A stretch of 50,266 nucleotides of DNA from JBAROU01 sp049642385 (GTDB lineage: Bacteria > Chloroflexota > Dehalococcoidia > DSTF01 > RBG-16-68-14). The stretch lies in contig JBAROU010000056.1 of assembly GCA_049642385.1 (NCBI GenBank), forward strand, positions 1-50,266, read 5' to 3'. A program made the position numbers and the translations under genes. This document shows positions 9,218 to 16,532 of the stretch, piece after piece; position 1 is the first letter of the stretch, and the number at the start of each line of letters is the position of its first letter. The notes beneath the pieces were generated by a model that saw only the letters and a list, made by a program, of their open reading frames with translations, was not told the origin of the DNA and made no database searches.

Positions 9218-9774
9218 TACCGCCCCTCGGCGGGCCACAGCTTCTTATGGAGGTGGATGTCCTCCGGCTCCAGCGCGAAGAGTTCGGGGAACGGCTCGGC
9301 CATCGGCTGGTAGCCGCGGCCCATGTAGAAACGCACCGTGTTCTGTGACGGCGTAGCGGAGACGACGATCTCGGTGTCGCCGCCTTCTCTGGCGATGTGG
9401 TCTAGGTCCTCGGACAGCCGCCTGCCGATGCCGCTGGCCCGATTTCCGTTGCTCACGTGCAGGTAGGCGAGCTGCGCGACGCCGGGCCGCAGGTGCTGGA
9501 CCAGAACGCCGATGCCAGCCAGGCGATCGCCATCGAAAGCGCCGAGGGCAACAGCGCCTGACCCGAGCAACTCCTCGACGTGCGTTTGCTGGGCCGCGTG
9601 AGAGTGCTCGCCGTCGCCTTCCGTGAGCCAGTTGGGGGAGTCGAAGTCGCCGCGGCGTTCCTCTAGCTGCGTTCCGTGCTGGATATAGAGGACGCCGATG
9701 CGCTCGCTGCGATCTATGTCGCGGATGCGCGGGAGGTCAGCGGGAACAAAGGGGCGATAGGTAATGGGTGCCAA
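9184..9774 (-). CDS. GNAT-family N-acetyltransferase
   Basis: A 196-residue acetyl-CoA-dependent acetyltransferase. Motif A is visible as AYLHVSNGNRASGIGRRL (about 104-121) and motif B as SQNTVRFYMGRGYQPM (about 143-158), the usual GNAT order. The start is uncertain: TTG at 9774 gives MAPITYRPFVPADLPRIRDI, a typical GNAT N-terminus, with no Shine-Dalgarno sequence. A TACAAT hexamer ends 9 nt upstream, so the transcript may have an extremely short leader. Substrate unknown; no functional link to its neighbours. Confidence 0.85.
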   Translation of the reverse strand: MAPITYRPFVPADLPRIRDIDRSERIGVLYIQHGTQLEERRGDFDSPNWLTEGDGEHSHAAQQTHVEELLGSGAVALGAFDGDRLAGIGVLVQHLRPGVAQLAYLHVSNGNRASGIGRRLSEDLDHIAREGGDTEIVVSATPSQNTVRFYMGRGYQPMAEPFPELFALEPEDIHLHKKLWPAEGRYHRSDSPARPR

Positions 9775-9905
9775 GTCAGGGGTATTGTAAGCGCCGCGCT
9801 AGTAGGCGGCCCAGCTGCAGGACCAGGGGTACCAGCCCCACTGGCATCCGATCGATGCAGACACATGGAGTGTTCTCGAGCAGGTGAAGCCTCGATATAG
9901 ATTCA

Positions 9906-9954
9906 TGGAGCGGGAGACGAGACTCCAACCCTCGACCCTCTGCTTGCGAAGCAG
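9906..9954 (-). pseudogene. Remnant of a tRNA 3' half
   Basis: On the minus strand the segment reads as an anticodon arm (CTGC-TTCGCAA-GCAG, anticodon position CGC), a variable region, a T-arm-like stretch and a 3' acceptor strand ending CTCCCGCTCCA. The T-loop has TTGG instead of TTCG and no matching D-arm or 5' acceptor strand is present, so it is not a functional tRNA. A tRNA 3' half alone is the usual footprint of an integrase attachment site; rearrangement is an alternative. Confidence 0.5.
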
Positions 9955-9975
9955 CGGTTGCGGCGCGAACGTAGC

Positions 9976-10860
9976 CTACGCGCTTTGGTGCAGTGCCAGC
10001 GCAGCGCGCACGGCCGCCAGCGCGACCTCCATCTGCGGCTCGTCTGGGTCGCGCGTCGTGAGCGACTGGAGCGCCATGTTGGGCCGAAACAACGCTCGGA
10101 AGATGCCGGCGTTGGAGCTGCTGGCGAGGCGGATCGCCTCGTAGCTCATGCCCGCGATCACCGGCGTGAGTAGCGCGCGCGTGAGCAGCCGCTTGCCCAT
10201 CGGCTGCGGGCCGATAGCCGCGTACAGCACGGACGAGATGACCATGGTCGTCAGCAGGAAGCTCGTGCCGCAGCGGATGTGCGCGTTCGGAAACTTGTGG
10301 AGCGATTCGATCTCCAGCGGTTGGCCGGCCTCGTACGCCTGGATCGCCCGGTGCTCCGCCCCGTGGTAGCCGAACAATCGCCGGGCCTGCGGGACCGCGC
10401 CCAGCACGCGTAAGTAGCTCACCAGCATCCCCATGCGGAACACGCCCTCGATGAGCGCTGCGACGCGCGGGCGCGCGACCTTACCCTCCAGCTTTCGCGA
10501 CGCGACGGCCGGCGCAAGCAGAAACACGCTCGCCGCCATCCCGAGCGAGATCGCCGCGCTGGTGCGCACTTCGCCCGGTTGCGGCTCCTCCGGTTCCTTA
10601 CCCGCGGCGATCTGCGCCGACCAGACCATGGCGCGCATGCCCTGGCCCAACTGTTCGCTAAGCGCTGAGATGCCCCGCGCCAGCGGGATGTGGCGCAGCG
10701 GACCGCTCTCTGTGTTCAGCTCCGTGCGACAGGCCAGCTCGCCGTCGGGCTTGCGTACGCAGACGGCCATGCCGCGCGACCCGCGGATCATCACGCCTTC
10801 GATCACCGCCTGTCCCCCAAGGGACGGCGGCAGCGCAGGTGTGTCAGTCGCTCTAGTCAT
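9976..10860 (-). CDS. DUF1385 membrane protein (YqhQ-like)
   Basis: A DUF1385-family protein of about 294 residues. Recognisable stretches are GGQAVIEGVMIRG near the N-terminus, FGYHGAEHRAIQAYE in the middle and PNAHIRCGTSFLL, which are family landmarks with conserved His, Glu and Cys. Two or more hydrophobic segments indicate a membrane protein; the biochemical role of the family is unknown. The ATG at 10860 was chosen over a GTG nine codons upstream because a TACAAC hexamer ends exactly 6 nt before the ATG, consistent with leaderless transcription. DUF1385 genes are often found near rpmE and release-factor genes, as here. Confidence 0.88.
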   Translation of the reverse strand: MTRATDTPALPPSLGGQAVIEGVMIRGSRGMAVCVRKPDGELACRTELNTESGPLRHIPLARGISALSEQLGQGMRAMVWSAQIAAGKEPEEPQPGEVRTSAAISLGMAASVFLLAPAVASRKLEGKVARPRVAALIEGVFRMGMLVSYLRVLGAVPQARRLFGYHGAEHRAIQAYEAGQPLEIESLHKFPNAHIRCGTSFLLTTMVISSVLYAAIGPQPMGKRLLTRALLTPVIAGMSYEAIRLASSSNAGIFRALFRPNMALQSLTTRDPDEPQMEVALAAVRAALALHQSA

Positions 10861-10912
10861 GGTCGTGTTGTACGATAGCGGCGCCACAAGGTGGAAGGCA
10901 ATAGGAGCCGGC

Positions 10913-11557
10913 TTACGCCGCGGTTTCGGCCGTCTGGTGCAGGCGTTCCCTCGCCGTGGTGATCAGCTCTTCATAGTCCGAGCCGTCGCCCGGGAAACTG
11001 CTCAGGCCCACATCAACGCCATCGATCTCCGCCTGGAGCCTGCCAACGACCGCCAGCGAGACCGCTGGTTCGCTCTGCGGCATGAGCACGACGTAACCGC
11101 CATTTCCGACGTACGCGGCCAGGTCAGCCTTGCGCAGCTGCCGGCGCAGCCAGTTCGCGACGAAATCCTGCACCACCCAGGGTTCTTCCGTATCCGGCGC
11201 CGGCTCGATCACCGCGACGGTCAGCCCGTGATTGTAGCGACGCGCCCGATAGCACTCTTCATCGCAGCGCAGCGTGATATACCAGTGAGCAAAGAGCCCG
11301 GTCTCGCGCTCGTAGATGACCAGCTTGCGACCGCTCGCCGCTTGCGCGGATGCCTTTTCGATCAGGACCTGGTTGGTCTTATTGCGCTCGCGCCCCTGAA
11401 ACATCGCCGCACCCAGCTCCAGCCCAAGGACAGCGGCCAGGCCACCCACCACGATCGCGGGCACGACCCAGCCGACCGCGAGGAACACGAGCGCTGCGAT
11501 AGTCGCGCTGACGATGACCGCCACCACGGCCTTCCGGAGACTGAGGTCCTGGCTCAC
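10913..11557 (-). CDS. Membrane-anchored degenerate GGDEF-domain protein
   Basis: A 214-residue protein with two N-terminal membrane segments (about 9-29 and 31-50) followed by a cytoplasmic domain whose layout follows GGDEF diguanylate cyclases: a Tyr/Arg-rich helix (CYRARRYNHGL), a strand (TVAVIEP), the signature position reading YVGNGGYVVLMP instead of RxGGDEFxxLLP, and the closing GLSSFPGDGSDYEELITTA. The signature lacks the acidic catalytic residues, so cyclase activity is not expected; nucleotide sensing or a structural role is possible. It overlaps the upstream gene by 4 nt (ATGA) and that gene encodes a related soluble domain. Confidence 0.7.
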   Translation of the reverse strand: MSQDLSLRKAVVAVIVSATIAALVFLAVGWVVPAIVVGGLAAVLGLELGAAMFQGRERNKTNQVLIEKASAQAASGRKLVIYERETGLFAHWYITLRCDEECYRARRYNHGLTVAVIEPAPDTEEPWVVQDFVANWLRRQLRKADLAAYVGNGGYVVLMPQSEPAVSLAVVGRLQAEIDGVDVGLSSFPGDGSDYEELITTARERLHQTAETAA

Positions 11558-12051
11558 GCCGCGTCCTCAAGCGCCAGGTGCTCCCTCACCGCACGGGCGA
11601 ACTGCTCCGCCGTCTCGAACTGATCAGAGCTTTGCAGCGCAGCGACACGCCACTTCTGGCCGCCGAGCGCCCGGCTCCGTAGCCACATCTCGTTTCGCCA
11701 GCGGGAGACCGCGGCTTCCGCGTCTGCCTGCGATGTCTCCGGCATGATCGTGAGGAAGCTGTCTTTGCTGTACCAGCCCAGCAGGTCGATCGAGCGGGCC
11801 ATAGCCTTCGCGGTCTCGACGGCGGCCTGGAGCGCCTGGTCGTTCGCCGGCTGAACGGGCAAGGGCGTTCCCGCGGCGACCATGATGATCGCCACCGGTC
11901 GGTTGTATCGGCGGGCCCGCTCCATCTCTTCTTCCAGGCGATAGAGAATGTACCAGCGAGCGTACAGCGGCCCTTCCTTGAGGATGGCCTGAGCTGTAGG
12001 AGCCCCTGGTGCCTCTGGGTCCGTCTTTTGGGACTTCTTGAAGAGTGGCAT
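11554..12051 (-). CDS. Soluble degenerate GGDEF-like protein
   Basis: A 165-residue protein related to the next gene: both share an ARWYILYRLEEE/AHWYITLRCDEE-type helix and an ARRYN motif. The signature strand reads WYSKDSFLTIMPET, which keeps the fold pattern but not GGDEF. The N-terminus is short and charged with no membrane segment. The pair is translationally coupled and may form a heterodimer of one soluble and one membrane-bound partner. The ATG lies 6 nt after a TACTAT hexamer (12063-12058), so the message may be leaderless. Function unknown. Confidence 0.65.
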   Translation of the reverse strand: MPLFKKSQKTDPEAPGAPTAQAILKEGPLYARWYILYRLEEEMERARRYNRPVAIIMVAAGTPLPVQPANDQALQAAVETAKAMARSIDLLGWYSKDSFLTIMPETSQADAEAAVSRWRNEMWLRSRALGGQKWRVAALQSSDQFETAEQFARAVREHLALEDAA

Positions 12052-12153
12052 ATTCCTATAGTAATGGTCGGAAAATTGGGGCGCGCCTTTATCCCTGGCG
12101 AAAACGGGCGTTCCAGGGCCAGACGTAAGGACGCGGGGAGAAGAAGGCGAAAC

Positions 12154-12171
12154 GGGCCGGTTGCCCGGCCC
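12154..12171 (-). terminator. Hairpin downstream of rpmE
   Basis: GGGCCGG-TTGC-CCGGCCC, a perfect 7-bp stem, 13 nt beyond the rpmE stop on the minus strand. The following sequence is only moderately T-rich (GTTTCGCCTTCTTC), so it is a weak intrinsic terminator or a 3'-end stabiliser. Confidence 0.55.
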
Positions 12172-12184
12172 GCCTCAAGGGGGT

Positions 12185-12388
12185 CTAGTCCTTCATGCCG
12201 TAGCGGCGCTTGAAGCGCTCGACCCGCCCGGCGGTGTCCACGATGCGCTGCTCACCCGTGAAATATGGGTGGCAGGCGCTGCACACCTCGACGTGGAGGT
12301 CGGCCTTCGTTGCTCGCGTTTGGAAGGCGGTGCCGCAGGCGCAGTGCACCGTCGCTTCTACGTACTCGGGATGGATGTCTGCTTTCAT
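12185..12388 (-). CDS. rpmE: 50S ribosomal protein L31
   Basis: A 67-residue L31 of the zinc-binding type. It starts MKADIHPEYVEATVHCACG and retains cysteines in HCACG (16, 18) and VCSACHP (36, 39), followed by the family landmark FTGEQRIVDTAGRVERF. Full length. Encoded downstream of rplU and rpmA on the same strand, so the three large-subunit proteins may form one transcription unit. Confidence 0.97.
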   Translation of the reverse strand: MKADIHPEYVEATVHCACGTAFQTRATKADLHVEVCSACHPYFTGEQRIVDTAGRVERFKRRYGMKD

Positions 12389-12400
12389 GGGTCTCGTTTC

Positions 12401-12442
12401 CAGGCTGTAAGCCTGTCGTCTGGCGCCGGGCTCAAGCCCGGC
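12401..12442. repeat. Two adjacent short perfect hairpins
   Basis: CAGGCT-GTA-AGCCTG (12401-12415) and GCCGGGCT-CA-AGCCCGGC (12425-12442) lie in the 77-nt gap between rpmA and rpmE. Both have a stem whose inner end is CT...AG around a tiny loop, like the CTTCAG-core hairpins elsewhere in the window (33791, 36224, 37195, 45411). They may act as terminator or processing sites between the two ribosomal genes. Confidence 0.6.
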
Positions 12443-12465
12443 CTTCGGGTTCGTTCACGAAGCCT

Positions 12466-12735
12466 CTAGCTCGCCGCCTGGTCGGCGTAAACGCTGACCT
12501 TCTTGCGCCGCGGCTTCGCGTGCGGCTCGAACTTCACGCGCCCCTCGATGAGCGAGTAGATCGTGAAGTCGCGCCCGAGCCCCACGTTCTTCCCCAGGTG
12601 GAAGCGCGTGCCGCGCTGGCGCAGGATGATCGTGCCGGGGCGCACGAATTGACCGTCGTAGCGCTTCACGCCCAGCCGTTGGGAGTTGCTATCTCGGCCG
12701 TTGCGACTGCTGCCGCCGCCTTTCTTGTGAGCCAT
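12466..12735 (-). CDS. rpmA: 50S ribosomal protein L27
   Basis: An 89-residue L27 starting directly MAHKKGGGSSRNGRDSNSQR, without the cleavable N-terminal extension found in Firmicutes. It contains the typical GVKRYDGQFVRPGTIILRQR and the C-terminal basic stretch. Starts 6 nt after the rplU stop, the standard rplU-rpmA arrangement. Confidence 0.98.
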   Translation of the reverse strand: MAHKKGGGSSRNGRDSNSQRLGVKRYDGQFVRPGTIILRQRGTRFHLGKNVGLGRDFTIYSLIEGRVKFEPHAKPRRKKVSVYADQAAS

Positions 12736-12741
12736 CGTCTG

Positions 12742-13413
12742 TTACTCCGTTTCCTTCGCCGTCGTCTTGCGCGGCGCGCGTTTGCGCGCGGGCTTCGGCT
12801 TCGCGTCGTCCTTCGCGGCTGGCGCTTTGCCGGTATCCTTCGCCGTCGTCTTGCGCGGCGCGCGTTTGCGTGCGGGCTTCGTCGCCGGTGCCTCCGTTGA
12901 CTCTGCCGTCTCCGCTTTGCGCCGCGTGCGAGGCTTGGGCGCGGCCGGCGCCTCTACCGACGGTGGTGCCGCAGCGGGCGCGGGTGCTGCGGCGACAGGC
13001 GCTTCCGCAGCCGCGACAGCCGCCTGCGGCTCCTCGACAGGCGGCTCTTCCGTCTTGGCCCGGCGTCGAGGCGTCTTCGCCTCTTCCTTCGCCTGCTGGC
13101 CCGGCCGCAAGATCTCCTTCACGCCCAGACGGGTGAAGCGCTGGCGGTGGCCGGTCTTCTTCCGGGTGCGCACCTTCGATTTGTACTTGAAGACAATGAT
13201 CTTCTTGTGCTTGCCCTGCTCTTCCACATCGGCGAGCACGCGTGCGCCCTCGATCACGGGCGTGCCGATGGTGACCTCGCCGTCCTCCGCGATCATGAGC
13301 ACGTCGACCAGCTCCACCATCGAGCCCTCCTCAGCAGCGAGCTTCTCGACGGTGATGCTGCGCCCCTCTTCGACGCGGTACTGCTTGCCTCCGCTACGGA
13401 TAATGGCATACAT
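12742..13413 (-). CDS. rplU: 50S ribosomal protein L21 with long basic C-terminal extension
   Basis: Residues 1 to about 105 are a normal L21 (MYAIIRSGGKQYRVEEGRSI, then FKYKSKVRTRKKTGHRQRFT). A tail of about 118 residues follows, rich in Ala, Pro, Lys and Arg, including two near-identical copies of KPARKRAPRKTTAK; total 223 residues against about 103 in E. coli. The tail looks disordered and positively charged, like histone-H1-like or AT-hook-type tails, and could contact rRNA or DNA. The ATG lacks a Shine-Dalgarno sequence and lies 11 nt from the -10 element. Confidence 0.95.
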   Translation of the reverse strand: MYAIIRSGGKQYRVEEGRSITVEKLAAEEGSMVELVDVLMIAEDGEVTIGTPVIEGARVLADVEEQGKHKKIIVFKYKSKVRTRKKTGHRQRFTRLGVKEILRPGQQAKEEAKTPRRRAKTEEPPVEEPQAAVAAAEAPVAAAPAPAAAPPSVEAPAAPKPRTRRKAETAESTEAPATKPARKRAPRKTTAKDTGKAPAAKDDAKPKPARKRAPRKTTAKETE

Positions 13414-13424
13414 GGCAACACTGC

Positions 13425-13454
13425 ATCTTAGCGGCGATGGGCCGATTCGGTCAA
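13425..13454 (-). promoter_or_regulatory. Promoter of rplU-rpmA
   Basis: Minus strand: -35 TTGACC (13454-13449), 18-bp spacer, -10 TAAGAT (13430-13425). The -35 ends next to the stop codon of the upstream gene. The implied 5' leader is about 5 nt, so there is no room for an L21-binding leader. Confidence 0.65.
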
Positions 13455-14519
13455 TTACGGCAGCTTACGCCCACGACGCCTCGCGTACAGACTCGCCGCC
13501 CCCAGCATCATTGCCGCTGCGACCGCAACGGCAGCCAACATGATGACGGAGAGCCCGGACGAGCCGTTCGCCCCCTGCGGCGCTTCTGCGGCTTGCGGCA
13601 GTTCCGCAACGCCACCCACGCCGGGCTCAAGGGCCTGCCAGTCCGGGTCGGTGCCGGCATCACTGATACTGAGCTGGTTGCTGCCGTTCGCGTTCATCAC
13701 GTAGATGCTGTCGCCACCGTCTCGACGCGTATGAAACGCGATCTTGCTGCCGTTCGGTGACCACGCGGGGAGGTCGTCTGCTGCAGGGTCGTTGGTCAAG
13801 CGCACGGGCGAGCTGCCGTCCGCGTTCATGACGTAGATTTCGTAGTTGCCGTCGCGGTTGCTTGCGAATACGATCTTCGAGTTGTCTGGCGACCACTCGG
13901 CTGTGATGTCGGTTCCGGCGTTGTTGGTGAGGTTCACCGGCGCTGAGCCGTTCGGGTTCATGGCGTAAATCTCGTAGTTGCCAATGCGGTTCGTTGCGAA
14001 CGCGATCTTCGCACCGTCCGGCGACCAATCGGGATCGTAGTCCAGACCTGCGTTGGCCGTGATCGCTGCCTGATTGGAACCGTCGGCGTTCATCACGAAG
14101 ATCTCCCAATCGCCGTCGCGGTTGCTGCCGAACGCGATCTGCGATCCATCTGACGACCAGGTCGGATAGCGGTTGACGATATTGAATCCGGGAATGCTCG
14201 TCACGAACGTCAGATTCGCGCCGTCCTGGTCCATCACCCCGATCTCCCCGTCCTGAATCGAGCAGCAGAACCAGCCGGCGAAGGCGATCTGGGCCCCATC
14301 GGGGGACCACGCCGCATCGAACGCGTTCGGCGAAATGTTGGTGAGGCGTGCCACAGCGCTGCCGTCGGCGTTCATGGAGTAGATCTGGTGATTGCTGTCG
14401 CCCTCACGGAAGCTGCTGAACGCGATCTTCCCGTTCGCGCCCGGGAAGGCGCCTTCGGCAGGCGTGGCCGTTAGCGCCGCGAAGGTGATGAGGAGCATCA
14501 CGAGGCCGGTCTTCACCAC
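13455..14519 (-). CDS. Surface-anchored TolB/PD40-type beta-propeller protein
   Basis: About 354 residues: a signal peptide (VKTGLVMLLITFAALTA, then a TPAEGA cleavage region), six or seven beta-propeller blades of the PD40/WD40-like type with repeats such as WSPDGAKIAF and EIYVMNADGS, a short linker and a C-terminal membrane helix ending in YARRRGRKLP. The topology is extracellular propeller plus single C-terminal anchor. The start is set at GTG 14519, 10 nt after AGGAG; neighbouring GTG codons are alternatives. An earlier in-frame TTG at 14657 is the -35 box of the promoter. Probable scaffold or binding role; ligand unknown. Confidence 0.85.
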   Translation of the reverse strand: MVKTGLVMLLITFAALTATPAEGAFPGANGKIAFSSFREGDSNHQIYSMNADGSAVARLTNISPNAFDAAWSPDGAQIAFAGWFCCSIQDGEIGVMDQDGANLTFVTSIPGFNIVNRYPTWSSDGSQIAFGSNRDGDWEIFVMNADGSNQAAITANAGLDYDPDWSPDGAKIAFATNRIGNYEIYAMNPNGSAPVNLTNNAGTDITAEWSPDNSKIVFASNRDGNYEIYVMNADGSSPVRLTNDPAADDLPAWSPNGSKIAFHTRRDGGDSIYVMNANGSNQLSISDAGTDPDWQALEPGVGGVAELPQAAEAPQGANGSSGLSVIMLAAVAVAAAMMLGAASLYARRRGRKLP

Positions 14520-14577
14520 CGCCACCAATCTCCTACCTGCGATTACCGCCGCCTGGCTTACCACGAGACGCTGGCAA

Positions 14578-14595
14578 CGGCCGCGATCGCGGCCG
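14578..14595. repeat. Perfect 18-bp palindrome in the beta-propeller gene leader
   Basis: CGGCCGCGATCGCGGCCG is its own reverse complement and sits in the roughly 100-nt leader between promoter (14630-14657) and start (14519). Flanking TGGCA/TGCCA segments extend it into a larger stem. It could be a regulator site or an RNA hairpin. Confidence 0.6.
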
Positions 14596-14629
14596 CTGCT
14601 GTAATCGCTGCCAGTACCAGTCGCCCGAC

Positions 14630-14657
14630 AGTATATTTCGCCCAGCGTGCTTGTCAA
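14630..14657 (-). promoter_or_regulatory. Strong sigma-70-type promoter of the beta-propeller gene
   Basis: Minus strand: consensus -35 TTGACA (14657-14652), 16-bp spacer, -10 TATACT (14635-14630). It is the closest match to consensus in the window and implies a leader of about 100 nt. Confidence 0.75.
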
Positions 14658-14705
14658 GAAAGGGCCGCGCTCGACCCGCTACGCGCGAAGCGCAATACTG
14701 CTTCC

Positions 14706-15389
14706 GTGAAGCTGCGCGACCTCCACCGCTGGGACGTCACACCGAAAGAAGCCATAGCGATCCAGCGCGAGCTCGCCTCGCAAGTGGTGCGCCGGGGACG
14801 CCTGCGCGGCGTACGCCGCATCGCCGGCGTCGATTGCTCGGTCGACCGTCGCGCGCAGCGCGGCACCGGCGCCGTGGTCGTGCTTTCGTATCCTGAGCGT
14901 GAGCTGGTCGAGGTGGCGGTGGAGGAAGCACCGCTCACCTTCCCGTACGTGCCCGGCCTCCTCTCCTTCCGCGAAGTGCCCATCCTGCGCGCCGCCTTCG
15001 AACGCGTCGCCGGGCCGATCGACCTGCTGCTCGTCGATGGCCAGGGCTACGCTCACCCGCGACGCTTCGGCCTCGCCTGCCACCTCGGCCTGCTGCTCGA
15101 CGTGCCTGCCATCGGCGTCGCGAAGTCGCGGCTTTGTGGCGAGCACTCCGACTTGTCCGGGGAGGACGCCGTCGGTAGCCGCGCGGACCTCGTCGATAAG
15201 GGCGAGGTGATCGGCAGTGTGCTGCGCACGCGCGCTGGTGTGAAGCCGCTCTTCGTCTCGGTCGGCCACCGGCTCAGCCTCGACGAGGCCGAAGCGTGGG
15301 TGCTGCGCTCCGGTCGCGGCTATCGCCTGCCGGAACCGACACGCATCGCCGATCACGCTGCCGGCGGCCGTGTGTTCACCACGGCGTGA
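14706..15389 (+). CDS. nfi: Endonuclease V
   Basis: A 227-residue deoxyinosine 3' endonuclease. Landmarks are GVDCSVD (first catalytic Asp, about residue 43), YVPGLLSFRE (conserved Tyr and Glu), LLVDGQGYAHPRRFGLACHL (Asp and the His-Pro-Arg block) and GVAKSRL. It cleaves DNA one nucleotide 3' of deaminated adenine. The GTG start has no ribosome site, but AATACT ends 6 nt upstream, compatible with a leaderless message. Ends just before prfB. Confidence 0.95.
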   Translation: MKLRDLHRWDVTPKEAIAIQRELASQVVRRGRLRGVRRIAGVDCSVDRRAQRGTGAVVVLSYPERELVEVAVEEAPLTFPYVPGLLSFREVPILRAAFERVAGPIDLLLVDGQGYAHPRRFGLACHLGLLLDVPAIGVAKSRLCGEHSDLSGEDAVGSRADLVDKGEVIGSVLRTRAGVKPLFVSVGHRLSLDEAEAWVLRSGRGYRLPEPTRIADHAAGGRVFTTA

Positions 15390-15421
15390 GCCACAGCGAT
15401 GGTTGTAGTACACTGGAAGCG

Positions 15422-16532
15422 ATGGACGATCTCCAGACACGCGTACGGCAGCTCACCGACCGTATCAGCGATCTACTGATGCGTCTTTGACGTTGCCGCG
15501 CTAGAGCAGGAAGCCCAGCAGCTCGAGCGGGAGTCCACCCGTCCCGATCTTTGGGATGACCAGCAGTCCGCCCAAACCACCATGAAGCGCATGGCCGACC
15601 TCAAGGCGCGCGTCGAGACATGGCGCGGCCTCGAGTCGCGCGCGGCTGAGCTCGGTGACCTCATCGAGTTGGCCCAGGCCGAAGATAACCCGGATGCCAT
15701 CGCGGGCGATCTCGAAAAAGAGATCGCCGAAGTCGACGGGCGGCTCGACCAGCTCGAGTTCGAGCTCACGCTCTCCGGTCGCTACGACACCCGCAGCGCC
15801 ATCCTCGCGATCCACGCCGGCGCGGGTGGCACCGAGTCGCAGGACTGGGCCGAGATGCTCCTGCGCATGTACCTGCGCTGGGCCGAGCAGCGCGGCTACG
15901 AGACCGAGGTGCTAGACATGACGCAGGGTGAAGAAGCGGGCATCAAGAGCGTCACCGTTGAGGTGCGCGGTCACCTCGCCTACGGCTACCTGAAGGCCGA
16001 GCGTGGTGTCCAGCGCCTGGTGCGCCTCTCGCCCTTCGACGCCGACCACGCCCGCCACACGTCGTTCGCCCTGGTCGAGGTGCTGCCGGAGGCGGAGAGC
16101 GCAGCAGAGGTGACGATCGACCCGGACGACCTGCGCATCGATGTCTTTCGCGCCAGCGGCCACGGCGGCCAGAACGTGCAGAAGAACGCCACCGCCGTGC
16201 GCATCACGCACATCCCCACCGGCCTCGTCGTCATCTGCCAGAACGAGCGCTCGCAGATGCGCAACCGGGAGAGCGCCCTCCGCGTCCTCGAAGCGCGCCT
16301 GCTCGAGCGCGAGATCGAGCGCCAGAGCGCCGCGCGCGCGAAGCTCAAGGGCGATCGCATCGCGGCGGAATGGGGCAACCAGATCCGCAGCTACGTCCTC
16401 CACCCGTACAAGATGGTCAAGGACCACCGCACGAACCACGAAACGAGCAACGCGGAAGCCGTCCTCGACGGCGACCTCGACCCGTTCATCACCGCGTACC
16501 TGAAGTCAACGGTCGGTTCGGACGGCGCATAA
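15422..16532 (+). CDS. prfB: Peptide chain release factor 2, programmed +1 frameshift
   Basis: RF2 reads UAA and UGA. Frame 0 codes for MDDLQTRVRQLTDRISDLLM plus two residues and reaches an in-frame TGA at 15488; translation must shift +1 at CTT-TGA-C and continue with DVAALEQEAQQLERE to 16532, giving 369 residues. The RF2-specific SPF tripeptide is in RLVRLSPFDADH, and the catalytic GGQ is in SGHGGQNVQKNATAV. The start ATG follows TACACT by 7 nt. The stop overlaps the ATG of the next gene (TAATG). Confidence 0.97.
15482..15491 (+). promoter_or_regulatory. prfB autoregulatory frameshift site (CGT CTT TGA C)
   Basis: The CTT-TGA-C slippery element matches the conserved RF2 recoding site: low RF2 lets the ribosome pause at TGA and slip +1. 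The upstream sequence (CTACTGATGCGT) lacks the internal Shine-Dalgarno-like AGGGGG that stimulates shifting in E. coli. Confidence 0.9.

Noticed and set aside
9906..9954. Functional tRNA-Ala (CGC)
   Set aside because: There is no D-arm or 5' acceptor strand and the T-loop has TTGG, so the cloverleaf cannot form.
14520..14657. TTG at 14657 as start of the beta-propeller gene
   Set aside because: That TTG is the first triplet of the TTGACA -35 box; the signal peptide begins far downstream.
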